Shown piece by piece: positions 8,786-17,417 of a stretch of DNA of 64,000 bases. The position numbers were made by a program, and so were the translations under genes. Source of the DNA: Mesorhizobium sp. M7A.F.Ca.US.008.03.1.1 (GTDB taxonomy: Bacteria; Pseudomonadota; Alphaproteobacteria; Rhizobiales; Rhizobiaceae); the NCBI RefSeq assembly GCF_003997495.1, contig NZ_RZRU01000002.1, positions 470,559 to 534,558 on the forward strand. Direction: 5' to 3'. Under the pieces are notes generated by a model. That model had not been told where the DNA came from. It saw only the letters and a program-made list of their open reading frames with translations, and ran no database searches. The stretch's first letter is position 1; every line of letters starts with the position of its first letter.

Positions 8786-10348
8786 TCAGATGGACCGGCG
8801 CAGCCTGTCGGCCATTTTCTCGCCAATCATGATCGAGGTGAGGTTGGTGTTTGCCTGGCAATCGAGCGGCATGATCGACGCATCGATAACCCGCAGCCCT
8901 TCAAAACCGTAGACCCGGCATTCCGGATCGACCACGGCCTCGCCGGGCCGCCCCATGCAACAGCCTCCGATCCCATGCTGCGCATCGGAAGACTGCGCCA
9001 GCAGGAAATTGTCGACCTCCTCGTCGCTTGCCGTTTCGAGCCATGACAAAGGCAGATCGGAATCCCCCAGCAGGACGCGCTCGGCGATCGCCTGGATCGG
9101 CGCCTGCCGGGCAATCTCGCCGAGGTGGCGATAAGCGATACGCATGCGCTGAAGATCCATTGGATCGTCCAGCATGTTCTCTTCAACGATCGGCTGGTCG
9201 AAGGGATTGGCGGAACGCAGTTGCACGGTGCCGCGGCTTTTGGCCTCCATCAGGATCAGATTGACCATGGCCTCGCCGAACTGGGCGCTGTCGGATTCCA
9301 CCCCGATACCGCCATGGTTCATGGCGACGTAGAGGATGTCGTCGCGCTCGGCACCCGGCACGCCGGAACTCATCCGCACACAGCAGTTGGTATGCCGCGT
9401 GTCGACATCGGTCGCCTTGAATTCGGGCTTCAGCTTCAGTTCGATCCGGCAATAAGGATGGTCGAAGAAACCTTCGCCGACCGGCAAGTCGGCAAGCACC
9501 TCGATGTCCTTTCGATTCAAGAGAGCCGCCGGACCGATGCCCGAGCGCTGCAGGATCACCGGAGAGTGGATGGCGCCGGCCGAGACGATAACCAGCGGCG
9601 CCTCGAATTTGCGAACCTGACCGGCCACGATGGCCAAAACGCCGATCGCTTTCTTGCCATCGAAAAGCACCTTGTCCACCGTCGCCTGCCCGATGATGGT
9701 GAGGTTGGGCCGGTCGCGGGCAGCTTCCAGATAGCCGTCATTGACCGACACGCGCCTGCCGGCTCGACTGTTGATGGGATAGGTGCAAGCCCCTTCGGCA
9801 TCCGGAGCATTGAGATCGTCATGCCAGGGATGGCCGAGAGCCATCGCGCTTTGGCGCATGGCCTTGTCGACGCTTCCCCAGCTTTCGACAGGCGCTCGGT
9901 AGATCGGAATCGGCCCATCGCTGCCGTGAAAATTGGCCGCGATCGGGTCGTCTTCCAGGCGGCAGAAGAAGGGCAGCACGTCGGCTCCCGACCAGCCCTT
10001 GCATCCGATTTCCTCCCAGCGGTCGAAGGCATGGAGCACGCCGCGAATGGCAATCTGCCCATTGACGGCCGTCGAACCGCCAAGCCCTTTGCCGCGCCAG
10101 TAGACCCGATGCTCCTGCCGCTTGGTGCGGCGAGCCATCAGGTCGGGATACATGTATTGTTGCTGAAAATGATCGGGAAGCAGCAGGTTGAAGGGATTTG
10201 GACTCGCCATCTCGGCAGGTTGCTCGCCGCTCCGGTAGTCCGGCCCTGCTTCCAGCAAAAGCACGTTCGTGGCCGCATCTTCGGTGAGCCGGGCGGCAAG
10301 AACAGCCCCGGCTGCGCCGGCTCCCACAACGATGACATCAAAGGGCAT
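8786..10348 (-). CDS. GMC-family FAD-dependent oxidoreductase (choline dehydrogenase-like)
   Basis: A 520-residue flavoprotein. The N-terminal VVGAGAAGAVLAARL with LLLEAGP binds FAD. GKGLGGSTAVNGQI matches GMC signature 1 and GAIHSPVILQRSGIG signature 2. The C-terminal part carries HGIGGCC and the QANTNLTSI segment that normally holds the catalytic residues. The family oxidises alcohols, choline or sugars. The ATG at 10348 is preferred to an upstream TTG because AGGGAG lies 6 bases before it. The gene converges on the aldehyde dehydrogenase gene, so an alcohol-to-aldehyde-to-acid route is a natural guess, though the two are on separate transcripts. Confidence 0.93.
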   Translation of the reverse strand: MPFDVIVVGAGAAGAVLAARLTEDAATNVLLLEAGPDYRSGEQPAEMASPNPFNLLLPDHFQQQYMYPDLMARRTKRQEHRVYWRGKGLGGSTAVNGQIAIRGVLHAFDRWEEIGCKGWSGADVLPFFCRLEDDPIAANFHGSDGPIPIYRAPVESWGSVDKAMRQSAMALGHPWHDDLNAPDAEGACTYPINSRAGRRVSVNDGYLEAARDRPNLTIIGQATVDKVLFDGKKAIGVLAIVAGQVRKFEAPLVIVSAGAIHSPVILQRSGIGPAALLNRKDIEVLADLPVGEGFFDHPYCRIELKLKPEFKATDVDTRHTNCCVRMSSGVPGAERDDILYVAMNHGGIGVESDSAQFGEAMVNLILMEAKSRGTVQLRSANPFDQPIVEENMLDDPMDLQRMRIAYRHLGEIARQAPIQAIAERVLLGDSDLPLSWLETASDEEVDNFLLAQSSDAQHGIGGCCMGRPGEAVVDPECRVYGFEGLRVIDASIMPLDCQANTNLTSIMIGEKMADRLRRSI

Positions 10349-10786
10349 GCCGCACTCCCTGGATCCGACCAATGCACGGCTTACTCGACCGCGACATCAT
10401 GTTGATTTCATTGTGCACGATCATCTGCCGGCATTCAGGCTCGGCGACGGGCGCCGGAACCGACCACCTTAGCTGCCGTTGCACAACCGCAAGATCATCA
10501 TGATTTGTTTTATATGTAAATATGATTTTGTATATGAACCCATCGGAAGTGTTTCTTTTCACCATCTGCTCCATATGGCGCGACGAATCCCGGTGCTCTT
10601 CGCCCCCTGCCGGCGGCTCTCGCACCGTCATCGCCATCGCCTTTTGATATCGATCGGCTCTCGACAAAAGCGGTGTTTGACGTGCTGCCCTTTCACGTCG
10701 CTCCCAGGGAACAACTGCTTCCATGGAAAGTTAGTCCATGGCTACACCGCCGGTGAGCTTTCATGATAATCCAAGGGAGACAAATC
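10349..10786. other. Intergenic region between divergent GMC and DUF892 genes
   Basis: About 440 bases without a convincing gene. A minus-strand open frame here has no family resemblance. The stretch 10497-10560 is AT-rich and may hold the promoter of the GMC gene. A stress-type promoter candidate for the DUF892 gene lies at 10708-10732. Confidence 0.6.
10708..10732 (+). promoter_or_regulatory. Candidate EcfG/RpoE2-type promoter for the DUF892 gene
   Basis: GGAAC at 10708 followed after 18 bases by TT (10731-10732), 55 bases before the ATG of the ferritin-like gene. This fits the alphaproteobacterial general stress sigma consensus GGAAC-N18-19-TT, although the -10 base before GTT is A rather than C. 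Confidence 0.5.
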
Positions 10787-11305
10787 ATGGCGACTGCAAA
10801 AAGAGCGACGACAAAGGGACTGGAGGCTTTGTTCCTCGATGGGCTGAAGGATATCTACTACGCCGAAAAGAAGATACTCAAAGCCTTGCCGAAGATGGCA
10901 AAGGGCGCCGAATCCGAGGAGGTGGCCGCAGCCTTTGAGAAACATCGCATGGAAACCGAAGGCCAGGTCGATCGGCTGGAGCAAGTGTTCGAACTTATGG
11001 ATAAACCGGCCCGCGGCAAGACCTGTCCCGCGATCGACGGCATTCTTGAGGAAGGGTCGGAAATTCTCGACGAATACAAGGGCGACCCAGCGCTGGATGC
11101 AGGGCTGGTCGGCGCGGCACAGGCCGTCGAACATTATGAAATCGCGCGCTATGGCACGTTGGTGGCGTGGGCTGAACAGCTTGGCAAGAGCGACGTGGTC
11201 AAGCTCCTCAACGAGACATTGAAAGAGGAGGTCGCGACGGACGAAGCGCTTTCCGGGTTGGGCGAAGGCGGTGTCAATGAGCGCGCCCTGGAGCAAGCTG
11301 CCTGA
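10787..11305 (+). CDS. DUF892 (YciE/YciF-like) ferritin-like stress protein
   Basis: A 172-residue helical protein matching the DUF892 family: GLEALFLDGLKDIYYAEKKIL near the N-terminus, then helices with EKHRMETEGQVDRLE and AVEHYEIARYG, which supply the Glu/His residues of a ferritin-like four-helix bundle. Proteins of this family are cytoplasmic and are typically induced by general stress; their biochemical role is not settled. The ATG at 10787 has AAGGGAGA 6 bases upstream; an earlier ATG at 10763 lacks one. A GGAAC-N18-TT element lies upstream and a 15-bp hairpin downstream. Confidence 0.9.
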   Translation: MATAKRATTKGLEALFLDGLKDIYYAEKKILKALPKMAKGAESEEVAAAFEKHRMETEGQVDRLEQVFELMDKPARGKTCPAIDGILEEGSEILDEYKGDPALDAGLVGAAQAVEHYEIARYGTLVAWAEQLGKSDVVKLLNETLKEEVATDEALSGLGEGGVNERALEQAA

Positions 11306-11369
11306 CTGGACGTCCTGACCGACTTTCGCGACTTGTCGCGGCGTCGTCGCTACCCCCTTCAGATGCGAT

Positions 11370-11401
11370 CAGACCCACCCCGAAACTTCGGGGTGGGTCT
11401 G
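11370..11401. terminator. Hairpin between convergent genes
   Basis: A perfect 15-bp inverted repeat (11370-11384 with 11387-11401) rich in GC, lying between the DUF892 gene and the convergent small repeat-protein gene. It has no clear T run on the plus side, so bidirectional, possibly inefficient, termination is likely. Confidence 0.65.
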
Positions 11402-11417
11402 CTGAAATCACCCGCGA

Positions 11418-11615
11418 TCAGCGGTTTTTGTGGCTTTGTTCGCCAGCTTTCACGTGCTGTTCGTGGGTTCCACCACGCATGCCGGATCCATCGCCCTGCT
11501 GCCGTTGGCCACCACCAGCTGCCTGCTGTTGCTGACGGTTTTTATTGTCGGCGTTCTTGTGGCTCTGCTGGCCTGCCTTCACGTGCTGTTCGTGGCTACC
11601 ACCTTGATTGGGCAT
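11418..11615 (-). CDS. Small hydrophilic protein with duplicated HEQHVKAG..SHKN motif
   Basis: A 65-residue protein that is almost wholly polar. The motif HEQHVKAGxQSHKN occurs twice, at about residues 8-21 and 51-64, separated by a Gln/Gly-rich linker. This recalls the short repeat motifs of con-10/KGG-type general stress proteins, but I do not claim membership. AAGGAG precedes the ATG. A GGAAC-N18-TT element occurs on the same strand at 11664-11688, about 50 bases upstream. A role in desiccation, osmotic or stationary-phase stress is inferred from composition and context only. Confidence 0.75.
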   Translation of the reverse strand: MPNQGGSHEQHVKAGQQSHKNADNKNRQQQQAAGGGQRQQGDGSGMRGGTHEQHVKAGEQSHKNR

Positions 11616-11663
11616 TCTTCTTCTCCTTCACAATCCACGAGGCGACAACCGCCTCCCTTGCCT

Positions 11664-11688
11664 AAGAAGAGTCGGACGCGAACGTTCC
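11664..11688 (-). promoter_or_regulatory. Candidate GGAAC-N18-TT promoter of the small repeat protein
   Basis: On the minus strand GGAAC is followed after 18 bases by TT, about 50 bases before the ATG at 11615. The -10 reads TCTT, so it fits only the looser RpoE2 form of the consensus. Confidence 0.4.
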
Positions 11689-11918
11689 CTCACGTAATAT
11701 TTTGTGAAGGCTGGTCAGACAAAGCCTGGCGTTTGGAGGCGGCCGAGATGGATGTCAATTCGGCCGAAACGCGCCGGATGGGCGAAGCTTTGTTCGAGCG
11801 GATGAACAATCGCTCCCGAGCCACCATGGGATTGCCGTCGCGGGTTGCGGCAACCCCGCTCGTGGCCACGTATCCTCGAGGTTTGTCAGCCATGTCCCCG
11901 GGCTGGACACAGACTGAA

Positions 11919-11994
11919 TGGTGGGCCCGGAGGGACTCGAACCCCCAACCAAGCGGTTATGAGCCGCCGGCTCTAACCATTGAGCTACAGGCCC
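11919..11994 (-). tRNA. tRNA-Ile (CAT anticodon, lysidine type)
   Basis: A full cloverleaf on the minus strand: acceptor GGGCCTG pairs with CGGGCCC (one G-T pair), D arm TAGCTCAATGGTTAGAGC, anticodon loop CTCATAA with anticodon CAT, T arm GGGGGTTCGAGTCCCTC, discriminator A and an encoded CCA (11919-11921). The GGCTCATAACC stem-loop resembles bacterial tRNA-Ile2, whose C34 is changed to lysidine to read ATA, more than initiator or elongator tRNA-Met. The Ile assignment is by similarity. Confidence 0.9.
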
Positions 11995-12128
11995 CACGCG
12001 GGCTGGATTAATGTTTTTCGCATCGCGGCACAAGGCTTTCCCGATGGGCTTCCCCAGATCGCCCAAATCAACCCATAATCGCGCTCTACGCGACGTCTGC
12101 GACTTGATCGCAGACCAAGGAGATTTTC

Positions 12129-12839
12129 ATGACCAGACATCTTTTGCCTCTCGCGCTCGCCGCTGCAATCGCTTTTCCGGCGATGGCTGGAGCCACCGAT
12201 CTGCCGACGCCGCCCCGCATCGTCGTGTCGGGCGAAGGCGAAGCAACCGTAGCCCCCGATCTGGCGGTCCTGACGCTGAGCGTCATGCGCGAGGCCAAGA
12301 CCGCGCGCGCCGCGCTCGACGCCAACAATGATGCCATGGCCGCCGTGATCGCGGCGATGAAGTCGGCCGGCATCCAGGACCGCGACCTGCAGACCGCGGG
12401 CATCCAGATCAACCCGCGCTACAACTACACCAACAAGCCGGATGGCAGCCAGGAAGCCGAACTCGTCGCCTATCAGGTGACCAATACGCTGTCGGTGCGG
12501 GTGCGCGATGTCGACAAGACCGGCGAGATCCTCGACAAGGCGGTGTCGCTTGGCGTCAATCAGGGCGGCGGCATTGCCTTCACCAATGACAACCCGGCGG
12601 CAACGGTCACCGAGGCGCGCAAGAAGGCGGTCGCCAACGCCATGGCCAAAGCCAAGACGCTGGCCGGGGCAGCGGGCGTCAGCCTAGGCCGGGTGCTCGA
12701 GATCACCGACCAGAACATCGCGCCGACGCCAATGCCGATCAACGCCAAGGCCTTCGACGCGGCGGGTGCCGCGGCTCCCGTGCAGGCTGGCGAGAATTCC
12801 TACAATGTGCAAGTCACCGTCACCTTCGAATTGAAGTGA
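12129..12839 (+). CDS. SIMPL-domain (DUF541) exported protein
   Basis: A 236-residue protein with a signal peptide ending near MAGATD (residues 1-22). The mature part starts PRIVVSGEGEATVAPDLAVLTLSV, the usual opening of DUF541/SIMPL proteins, and continues with IQDRDLQTAGIQINPRYNY and a C-terminal beta strand NVQVTVTFELK. Family members sit in the periplasm or envelope; the oxidative-stress-defence protein YggE of E. coli is one. A strong intrinsic terminator follows at 12901. Confidence 0.9.
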   Translation: MTRHLLPLALAAAIAFPAMAGATDLPTPPRIVVSGEGEATVAPDLAVLTLSVMREAKTARAALDANNDAMAAVIAAMKSAGIQDRDLQTAGIQINPRYNYTNKPDGSQEAELVAYQVTNTLSVRVRDVDKTGEILDKAVSLGVNQGGGIAFTNDNPAATVTEARKKAVANAMAKAKTLAGAAGVSLGRVLEITDQNIAPTPMPINAKAFDAAGAAAPVQAGENSYNVQVTVTFELK

Positions 12840-12900
12840 GCGGCTCTGACGATCCGTGGCTGAGCCTGGCCCCGGCAATCATCAGCCAATAGCGCGCATG

Positions 12901-12938
12901 AAAAACCCCGCGGGATTGCTCCCGCGGGGTTTTTTCGA
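12901..12938 (+). terminator. Intrinsic terminator after the SIMPL gene
   Basis: A 15-bp perfect stem (AAAAACCCCGCGGGA and its complement, loop TTGC) ending in a run of six T. The A run on the other side lets it work in both directions for the convergent gene ending at 13068. Confidence 0.92.
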
Positions 12939-13067
12939 GCCACACCCTTCAAACGGAAAGGGGCTCCGCTAGTCCCAGCTGATCTTGCTAAGATCATGCT
13001 GCCCACCCGTGTCTCCAGGCTGATCCTCACAGAGGATCGGCCCTCCAGGATTCGGCCAAACCCGAGC

Positions 13068-13424
13068 TTAGCGATAGATAACCGGGCAGCCGCGCTCATT
13101 GGCGAACACGACGACGACGCGGTCGCCATCCTGGCGGCCCGCCACTTTCACCGTACGACGGCTGACGTCGACAATGCGGACACGGTGGAGGCCCATGCGT
13201 TCGGCCTTGTCGAGGGCGCGGTCCGGCGAGCAGCCACGGCGCCAGTCGCCACGGCGCTCGTCACGGCGATGGCGATAACCGTCGTCACCGGTATAGACGC
13301 CGAAACGCGGATCGTTGTTGTTGCCGAAGCCGAGGTAGAGGCTGTCGGCGTGAGCGGGAACGGCCGCCAGCGTGCCGAGACCGACCAGGGCCGAAAGGGC
13401 TGCCGTCTTGATCGTGTTGAACAT
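13068..13424 (-). CDS. Small exported protein, function unknown
   Basis: A 118-residue protein with a clear signal peptide (hydrophobic LSALVGLGTLAAVPAHA, cleavage near residue 26). The mature part is Arg/Asp-rich in the middle (GYRHRRDERRGDWRR) and has two cysteines, in GCSPDRALDKAERMGL and near the end in ERGCPVIYR, which could form a disulphide in the periplasm. I recognise the type as common in rhizobial genomes but cannot name a function. RBS AAGGAGAG lies before the ATG. It stands alone, convergent with the SIMPL gene. Confidence 0.8.
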   Translation of the reverse strand: MFNTIKTAALSALVGLGTLAAVPAHADSLYLGFGNNNDPRFGVYTGDDGYRHRRDERRGDWRRGCSPDRALDKAERMGLHRVRIVDVSRRTVKVAGRQDGDRVVVVFANERGCPVIYR

Positions 13425-13679
13425 CGTCTTCTCTCCTTTTTGCGGGCCTTCGCCCGTCCTCGTGAACCGATGGGGGGAGAATGCGCTTGCCTGTCTGAAC
13501 TCTTTACGAACCTGCCGTTCATCTCCGGTTCATATGGCGGGAAGAAGGAAAATTCCGGCTATTCGCCACCGTCCCCAGCCCTTGGTGAAGCCCAGAACGC
13601 CTGACTCGGCGCCCGGTTCCGACGCCTCGGATTGGCCGAATGCCTTCGAACGCGGGGCTCTCGCTCACCGCCGCTGGTC

Positions 13680-14126
13680 CTACGGCTCCTCGTCCAGCAC
13701 GTAGTCAAAATAGTCTTCCGGCTCGGCAAGATCGGTTTCGCTCGCCTCGACCCGGCCGCGCATCGAGATGCCGGCTTCATGCACGGTCTCGGCGCTGCCG
13801 GACACCAGCCGGTGCCACCAGTAGAGGTCGCGGCCCTCGGCCACCAGCCGATAGGCACAGGTACTGGGCAGCCAGCTGATGGTTCGCACATTCTGCGGCG
13901 TCAGCCCGACGCAGTCGGGAACGCGCGCCAGCCGGTTGACGTAGTCCGAACAGCGGCAGGTGTCGGCGTCGAACAGCCGACAGCCGACGCTGGTCCAGTA
14001 GATCTCGCCGGTATCCTCGTCCTCGAGCTTTGACAGGCAGCATTTACCGCAGCCGTCGCACAGCGATTCCCATTCGGCCGGGCTCATCGACTCCAGCGCC
14101 TTGGTTTTCCAGAATGGCGTTTCCAT
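13680..14126 (-). CDS. YcgN/YkgJ-like cysteine-cluster protein
   Basis: A 148-residue cytoplasmic protein with the UPF0260 (YcgN) pattern: [26 protein letters not shown], then [18 protein letters not shown] and a last Cys in STCAYR. The clustered cysteines suggest binding of iron or zinc, but the family's function is unknown. The length matches the family. It is monocistronic and divergent from the OmpA-family gene at 14324. Confidence 0.92.
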   Translation of the reverse strand: METPFWKTKALESMSPAEWESLCDGCGKCCLSKLEDEDTGEIYWTSVGCRLFDADTCRCSDYVNRLARVPDCVGLTPQNVRTISWLPSTCAYRLVAEGRDLYWWHRLVSGSAETVHEAGISMRGRVEASETDLAEPEDYFDYVLDEEP

Positions 14127-14264
14127 CTCCGGGATGTGGCCCCGGCCGCAGGCAAGGTCAAGCGCGGCAATGGTCGCAATTGCGGCTATCGTCAGGTGAA
14201 TGACATGAAGTTGCCTTCAAAAGGTCGGTCAATTGCCCCGTACGGCCTCTATCCGTGCCAGACT

Positions 14265-14289
14265 GGAACCAATCGGCACAAGATCGGTT
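14265..14289 (+). promoter_or_regulatory. Candidate EcfG/RpoE2-type promoter of the OmpA-family gene
   Basis: GGAAC (14265-14269), 16 bases, then GGTT (14286-14289), 35 bases before the ATG at 14324. It fits GGAAC-N18-TT. Confidence 0.5.
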
Positions 14290-14323
14290 TCGGCAAGGAT
14301 GGGACCCCACAAGGAGAATTTCG

Positions 14324-16474
14324 ATGAAACGCCAACCACGGATTCTGGCAGGCACCGCACTTGGCCTGTTGATGGCATCCGCGCCGTTGGGCGCGTTCCC
14401 GCTTCAGGGAAGTGTCGCGTCCGGCCTTGCCCAGCGCACGGCAGCCCCATTCATTTTGGCGCAAGCAGCGTGCGCGGAGGGCGAACCGGCCGAAGCCTGT
14501 GCGCAGAAGCAGCAGGCGGAGCCCGAACAGAAGCGGGAGCGCAAGAAGGCCGAGCCTGAACAGCAGGCCGCGCCTGCCCAGAACGAGCAGCCCGCCGAGG
14601 AGCAGCAGCCACGCCGGAAGAAGCGCGACCAGCAGCAGCAAACCGAGCAGGCGCCGGCCGAACAGGCAGCACCCGCCGAGGAACAGCAGCCGCGTAGGAA
14701 GAAGCGCGACCAGCAGCAGCAAACCGAGCAGGCGCCGGCCGAACAGGCGGCACCCGCCGAGGAACAGCAGCCGCGCAAGAAGACGCGCGACCAGCAGCAG
14801 CAGGCCGAGCAGGCGCCGGCCGAACAGGCAGCACCCGCCGAGGAACAGCAGCCGCGCAGAAAGAAGCGTGATCAGCAGCAGCAGACCGAGCAGGCGCCGG
14901 CCGGCCAGGCAGCACCCGCAGAGGAACAGCAGCCGCGCAGAAAGAAGCGTGATCAGCAGCAGCAGACCGAGCAGGCGCCGGCCGGCCAGGCGGAACCGGC
15001 CAACGACAATCAGCCCGGCGAGCAAGCCAAGCCGCGCAAGAAGAACAAGCAGGATCAGCAGGCCCAACCTGAAGTCGCCCCGGCACCGAAGGAGGCTCCC
15101 GCTGGAGAGGCGACGGCCCCTGCCGGCGAACAGCCCGCGGCCCAGGGCGAGCAGCCCCAGGACACGACGAAGAAGCGTGTCAGGAAACCTGCCGGCGAGC
15201 AGCCGGCGACAGCCGAACAACCAGCCACGGGCGAACAACCAGCCAATGGTCAGACGGCGGCACCGGTACAGGGCGAAAAACCGGTGCAGGGCGAAGCTCC
15301 GGCCGATCCAAACGCCGCTCCCATCCTGGACAGCCAGAAGGACGCCGAGCGCAAGGGCGGCGGCCGGAAACATGGCGACAAGAACACCCAGCAGAATGGC
15401 GAGCAGCAGAATGGTGGGCAGAATGCCGAGCAGAGCGGCGATCAGGGGCAAAAGCCGGTGGCCGCTCCCGTCGACCAGGGTCCGCCTCCGACCGACGACA
15501 AGGCCGCACAGCAGGAGATCAAGCCCGAGAAGATCGCTCCGGTGACGGAGGAAAAGGGTACGCGCGTAGAGCGTGCACCCGATGAGAACGTCCGCGACCG
15601 CCGGCGTCCGAAAGGCGTTGACGTCGTCAGGGAACTCGGCGACCGCGTCATCCTGCAGTTCAACAATCAGACATTCGTCGAGAGCAATGACGCCCCGCGC
15701 ATGACCCGCGGTGCCAGGAACGTCTATTATGAGGATCTGTCGGGCGACCGCACCCGGGAAATCGTCGAGCGTGACAACGGTGTTCAGATCGTCACCATCC
15801 GCAATCGCTATGGCGACGTCATCCAGCGTTCGCGCATTGCGCCGGATGGACGCGAATATGTGCTGAGCTATGTCGACGAGCGGCATTATCAGGACGACAG
15901 CGACTGGCGCGATCCCGGCGATGATCTGCCGCCGATGCGGCTGACCATCCCGCGCGAGGAGTACATTCTGGACTCCGAGGATGTCCAGGATCCGGACGAC
16001 TACTACACCTTCCTCGAACAGCCGCCGGTGGAGAAGGTCCAGCGCCTCTACTCGATCGACGAGGTCAAACGTTCGGCCCGCGTGCGCGACATCGCACGTC
16101 GCGTCGATCTCGACACGCTCAACTTCGAATTCGGCTCGGCCTCGATCTCCGACACCGAGGTGCAGAAGCTCGAGGGCGTCGCGACGGCCATGGAGAAGCT
16201 GTTGAAGAAGAACCCGGCCGAGACCTTCCTGATCGAGGGTCACACCGACGCCGTCGGCACACCGGAGGCTAACCTCGCTCTGTCCGATCGCCGCGCGGAA
16301 GCGGTGGCGGAGGCCTTGACCAACGCCTTCGGCATCCCGCCGGAGAACCTGACGACGCAGGGCTATGGCGAGGAGTATCTGAAGGTCAATACGACGGCGC
16401 CGAACCGCGAGAACCGGCGCGTCGGCATTCGCCGCATCACCTCGCTGGTGGCACCGGTCGCCAGCAACAATTAG
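14324..16474 (+). CDS. OmpA-family envelope protein with Gln/Pro/Ala-rich tandem repeats
   Basis: A 716-residue protein. A signal peptide covers about residues 1-25. Residues 92-226 are five near-identical 27-residue repeats of the form EEQQPRRKKRDQQQQTEQAPAEQ..., followed by more low-complexity Gln/Pro/Ala sequence to about residue 420. A folded part then leads to a C-terminal OmpA/MotB peptidoglycan-binding domain from about residue 595 (FGSASIS, then IEGHTDAVGTPEANLALSDRRAEAV, then GYGEEYL, then NRRVGIR). The long basic, glutamine-rich segment probably spans the periplasm while the C-terminus holds peptidoglycan. The ATG at 14324 has AAGGAGAA upstream. Confidence 0.9.
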   Translation: MKRQPRILAGTALGLLMASAPLGAFPLQGSVASGLAQRTAAPFILAQAACAEGEPAEACAQKQQAEPEQKRERKKAEPEQQAAPAQNEQPAEEQQPRRKKRDQQQQTEQAPAEQAAPAEEQQPRRKKRDQQQQTEQAPAEQAAPAEEQQPRKKTRDQQQQAEQAPAEQAAPAEEQQPRRKKRDQQQQTEQAPAGQAAPAEEQQPRRKKRDQQQQTEQAPAGQAEPANDNQPGEQAKPRKKNKQDQQAQPEVAPAPKEAPAGEATAPAGEQPAAQGEQPQDTTKKRVRKPAGEQPATAEQPATGEQPANGQTAAPVQGEKPVQGEAPADPNAAPILDSQKDAERKGGGRKHGDKNTQQNGEQQNGGQNAEQSGDQGQKPVAAPVDQGPPPTDDKAAQQEIKPEKIAPVTEEKGTRVERAPDENVRDRRRPKGVDVVRELGDRVILQFNNQTFVESNDAPRMTRGARNVYYEDLSGDRTREIVERDNGVQIVTIRNRYGDVIQRSRIAPDGREYVLSYVDERHYQDDSDWRDPGDDLPPMRLTIPREEYILDSEDVQDPDDYYTFLEQPPVEKVQRLYSIDEVKRSARVRDIARRVDLDTLNFEFGSASISDTEVQKLEGVATAMEKLLKKNPAETFLIEGHTDAVGTPEANLALSDRRAEAVAEALTNAFGIPPENLTTQGYGEEYLKVNTTAPNRENRRVGIRRITSLVAPVASNN
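14597..15001 (+). repeat. Five tandem 81-bp in-frame repeats
   Basis: Five consecutive 81-bp units encode 27-residue repeats inside the OmpA-family protein. Units 1 and 2 are nearly identical, units 4 and 5 share an AEQ to AGQ change, and unit 3 differs most (RKKTRD). Such arrays can change copy number by slippage or unequal recombination without breaking the frame. Confidence 0.95.
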
Positions 16475-16523
16475 GCCATGATTTCAAAACCATGACCTGG
16501 TTTGCGGAATCGGCACGAGAAGC

Positions 16524-16552
16524 ATCCATCCCCGGCCATGCCGGGGATGGAT
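16524..16552 (+). terminator. Stem-loop downstream of the OmpA-family gene
   Basis: A 13-bp perfect stem (ATCCATCCCCGGC with its complement, loop CAT). It has no T run, so it may stabilise the mRNA end rather than terminate transcription alone. Confidence 0.55.
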
Positions 16553-16677
16553 CGACATGCCGGGTTCAACAAGAATTGTACCGGTATGCAACCGGGCTCA
16601 TTGAATAGAAGGCGCACCTACCCCAGATTCAAGGCTGGGCGTTCCCTGCCCCGTCCCGACTCCAGCGGGACGCATTG

Positions 16678-16710
16678 AGCCCCGCCGGACCCTTTCCGGC
16701 GGGGCTTTTT
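16678..16710 (+). terminator. Intrinsic terminator
   Basis: A 12-bp stem (AGCCCCGCCGGA with its complement) followed by TTTTT, about 200 bases after the OmpA-family gene and upstream of the YqhA-like gene. It may instead end a short untranslated RNA in this gap. Confidence 0.85.
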
Positions 16711-16794
16711 GCTTTGCAAACTTTGTCTTGCAAACCGGGGCGACCTAGCCGAAATACGGCTTGCTCCCCGTAGAGAACAGACCGGAACCACCTC

Positions 16795-17313
16795 ATGAAG
16801 CGTCTCGAACTCGCCATCGAATCGATCATTCTCGCTTCACGGTGGCTGTTGGTCGTCTTCTATCTCGGGCTGGGCGTGGCGTTGGCGATCTATGCGCTGT
16901 CCTTCGGCAAGAAGCTTTATGAATTCATCACCCTGGCGTTCACGCTCGGCGACACCGACACGATCCTGAAAATGCTCGGCCTGATCGATGCCGCACTGGT
17001 CGCCTCGCTGGTGGTGATGGTCATCATCTCGGGCTACGAGAATTTCGTCAGCCGCTTCGACGACCAGGACGGCGGCGTGCACTGGCTGGGCACGATCGAT
17101 GTCGGCTCGCTGAAGGTCAAGGTCGCCTCGACCATCGTCGCCATCTCGTCCATTCACCTCTTGCAGGTGTTCTTGAACTCGTCGTCCTACACGACCGATC
17201 AACTGATGTGGCTGACCATCATCCACCTCGCCTTCGTCGTCTCGGCCCTGATGCTCGCCTATATCGACCGGCTGATGGGCCTGAGCAAAGGCAAGAAGGA
17301 CGAGGAGGGCTGA
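16795..17313 (+). CDS. YqhA-family (UPF0114) inner-membrane protein
   Basis: A 172-residue membrane protein with about four hydrophobic segments (residues about 15-35, 62-82, 108-126 and 138-158). The text SRWLLVVFYLGLGVALAIYALSF near the start and the block GYENFVSRFD match UPF0114/YqhA, whose function is unknown. It stands alone, with a strong terminator upstream and a convergent SDR gene downstream. Confidence 0.9.
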   Translation: MKRLELAIESIILASRWLLVVFYLGLGVALAIYALSFGKKLYEFITLAFTLGDTDTILKMLGLIDAALVASLVVMVIISGYENFVSRFDDQDGGVHWLGTIDVGSLKVKVASTIVAISSIHLLQVFLNSSSYTTDQLMWLTIIHLAFVVSALMLAYIDRLMGLSKGKKDEEG

Positions 17314-17417
17314 CGCCCGCCAGGCGTTGAATCATTCCGGCAGGATCGAAGCTCTATCGCCTTGCATGGGCAGGATTTCCCGGCGCTCGATGATTGCCGA
17401 TTGGCTGCCTCGAGCCC

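Larger units (their letters stand above)
16475..16794. other. Intergenic region with two hairpins
   Basis: No gene is seen in these 320 bases. They hold a perfect 13-bp hairpin at 16524-16552 and a canonical terminator at 16678-16710. Confidence 0.7.

Noticed and set aside
10338..10724. Minus-strand frame of 128 codons upstream of the GMC gene
   Set aside because: It has no family resemblance and overlaps the GMC start; no RBS fits it.
14597..15001. CRISPR array
   Set aside because: The repeats are contiguous 81-bp coding units without spacers inside one open frame.
14249..16243. Minus-strand Leu-rich frame opposite the OmpA-family gene
   Set aside because: The apparent repeats are simply the antisense of the Gln/Ala codon repeats, not a transmembrane protein.
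16239..16474. Idea that the OmpA-family protein ends in a lipoprotein or porin barrel
   Set aside because: The C-terminus is clearly the peptidoglycan-binding OmpA domain, and no barrel strands or lipobox are seen.
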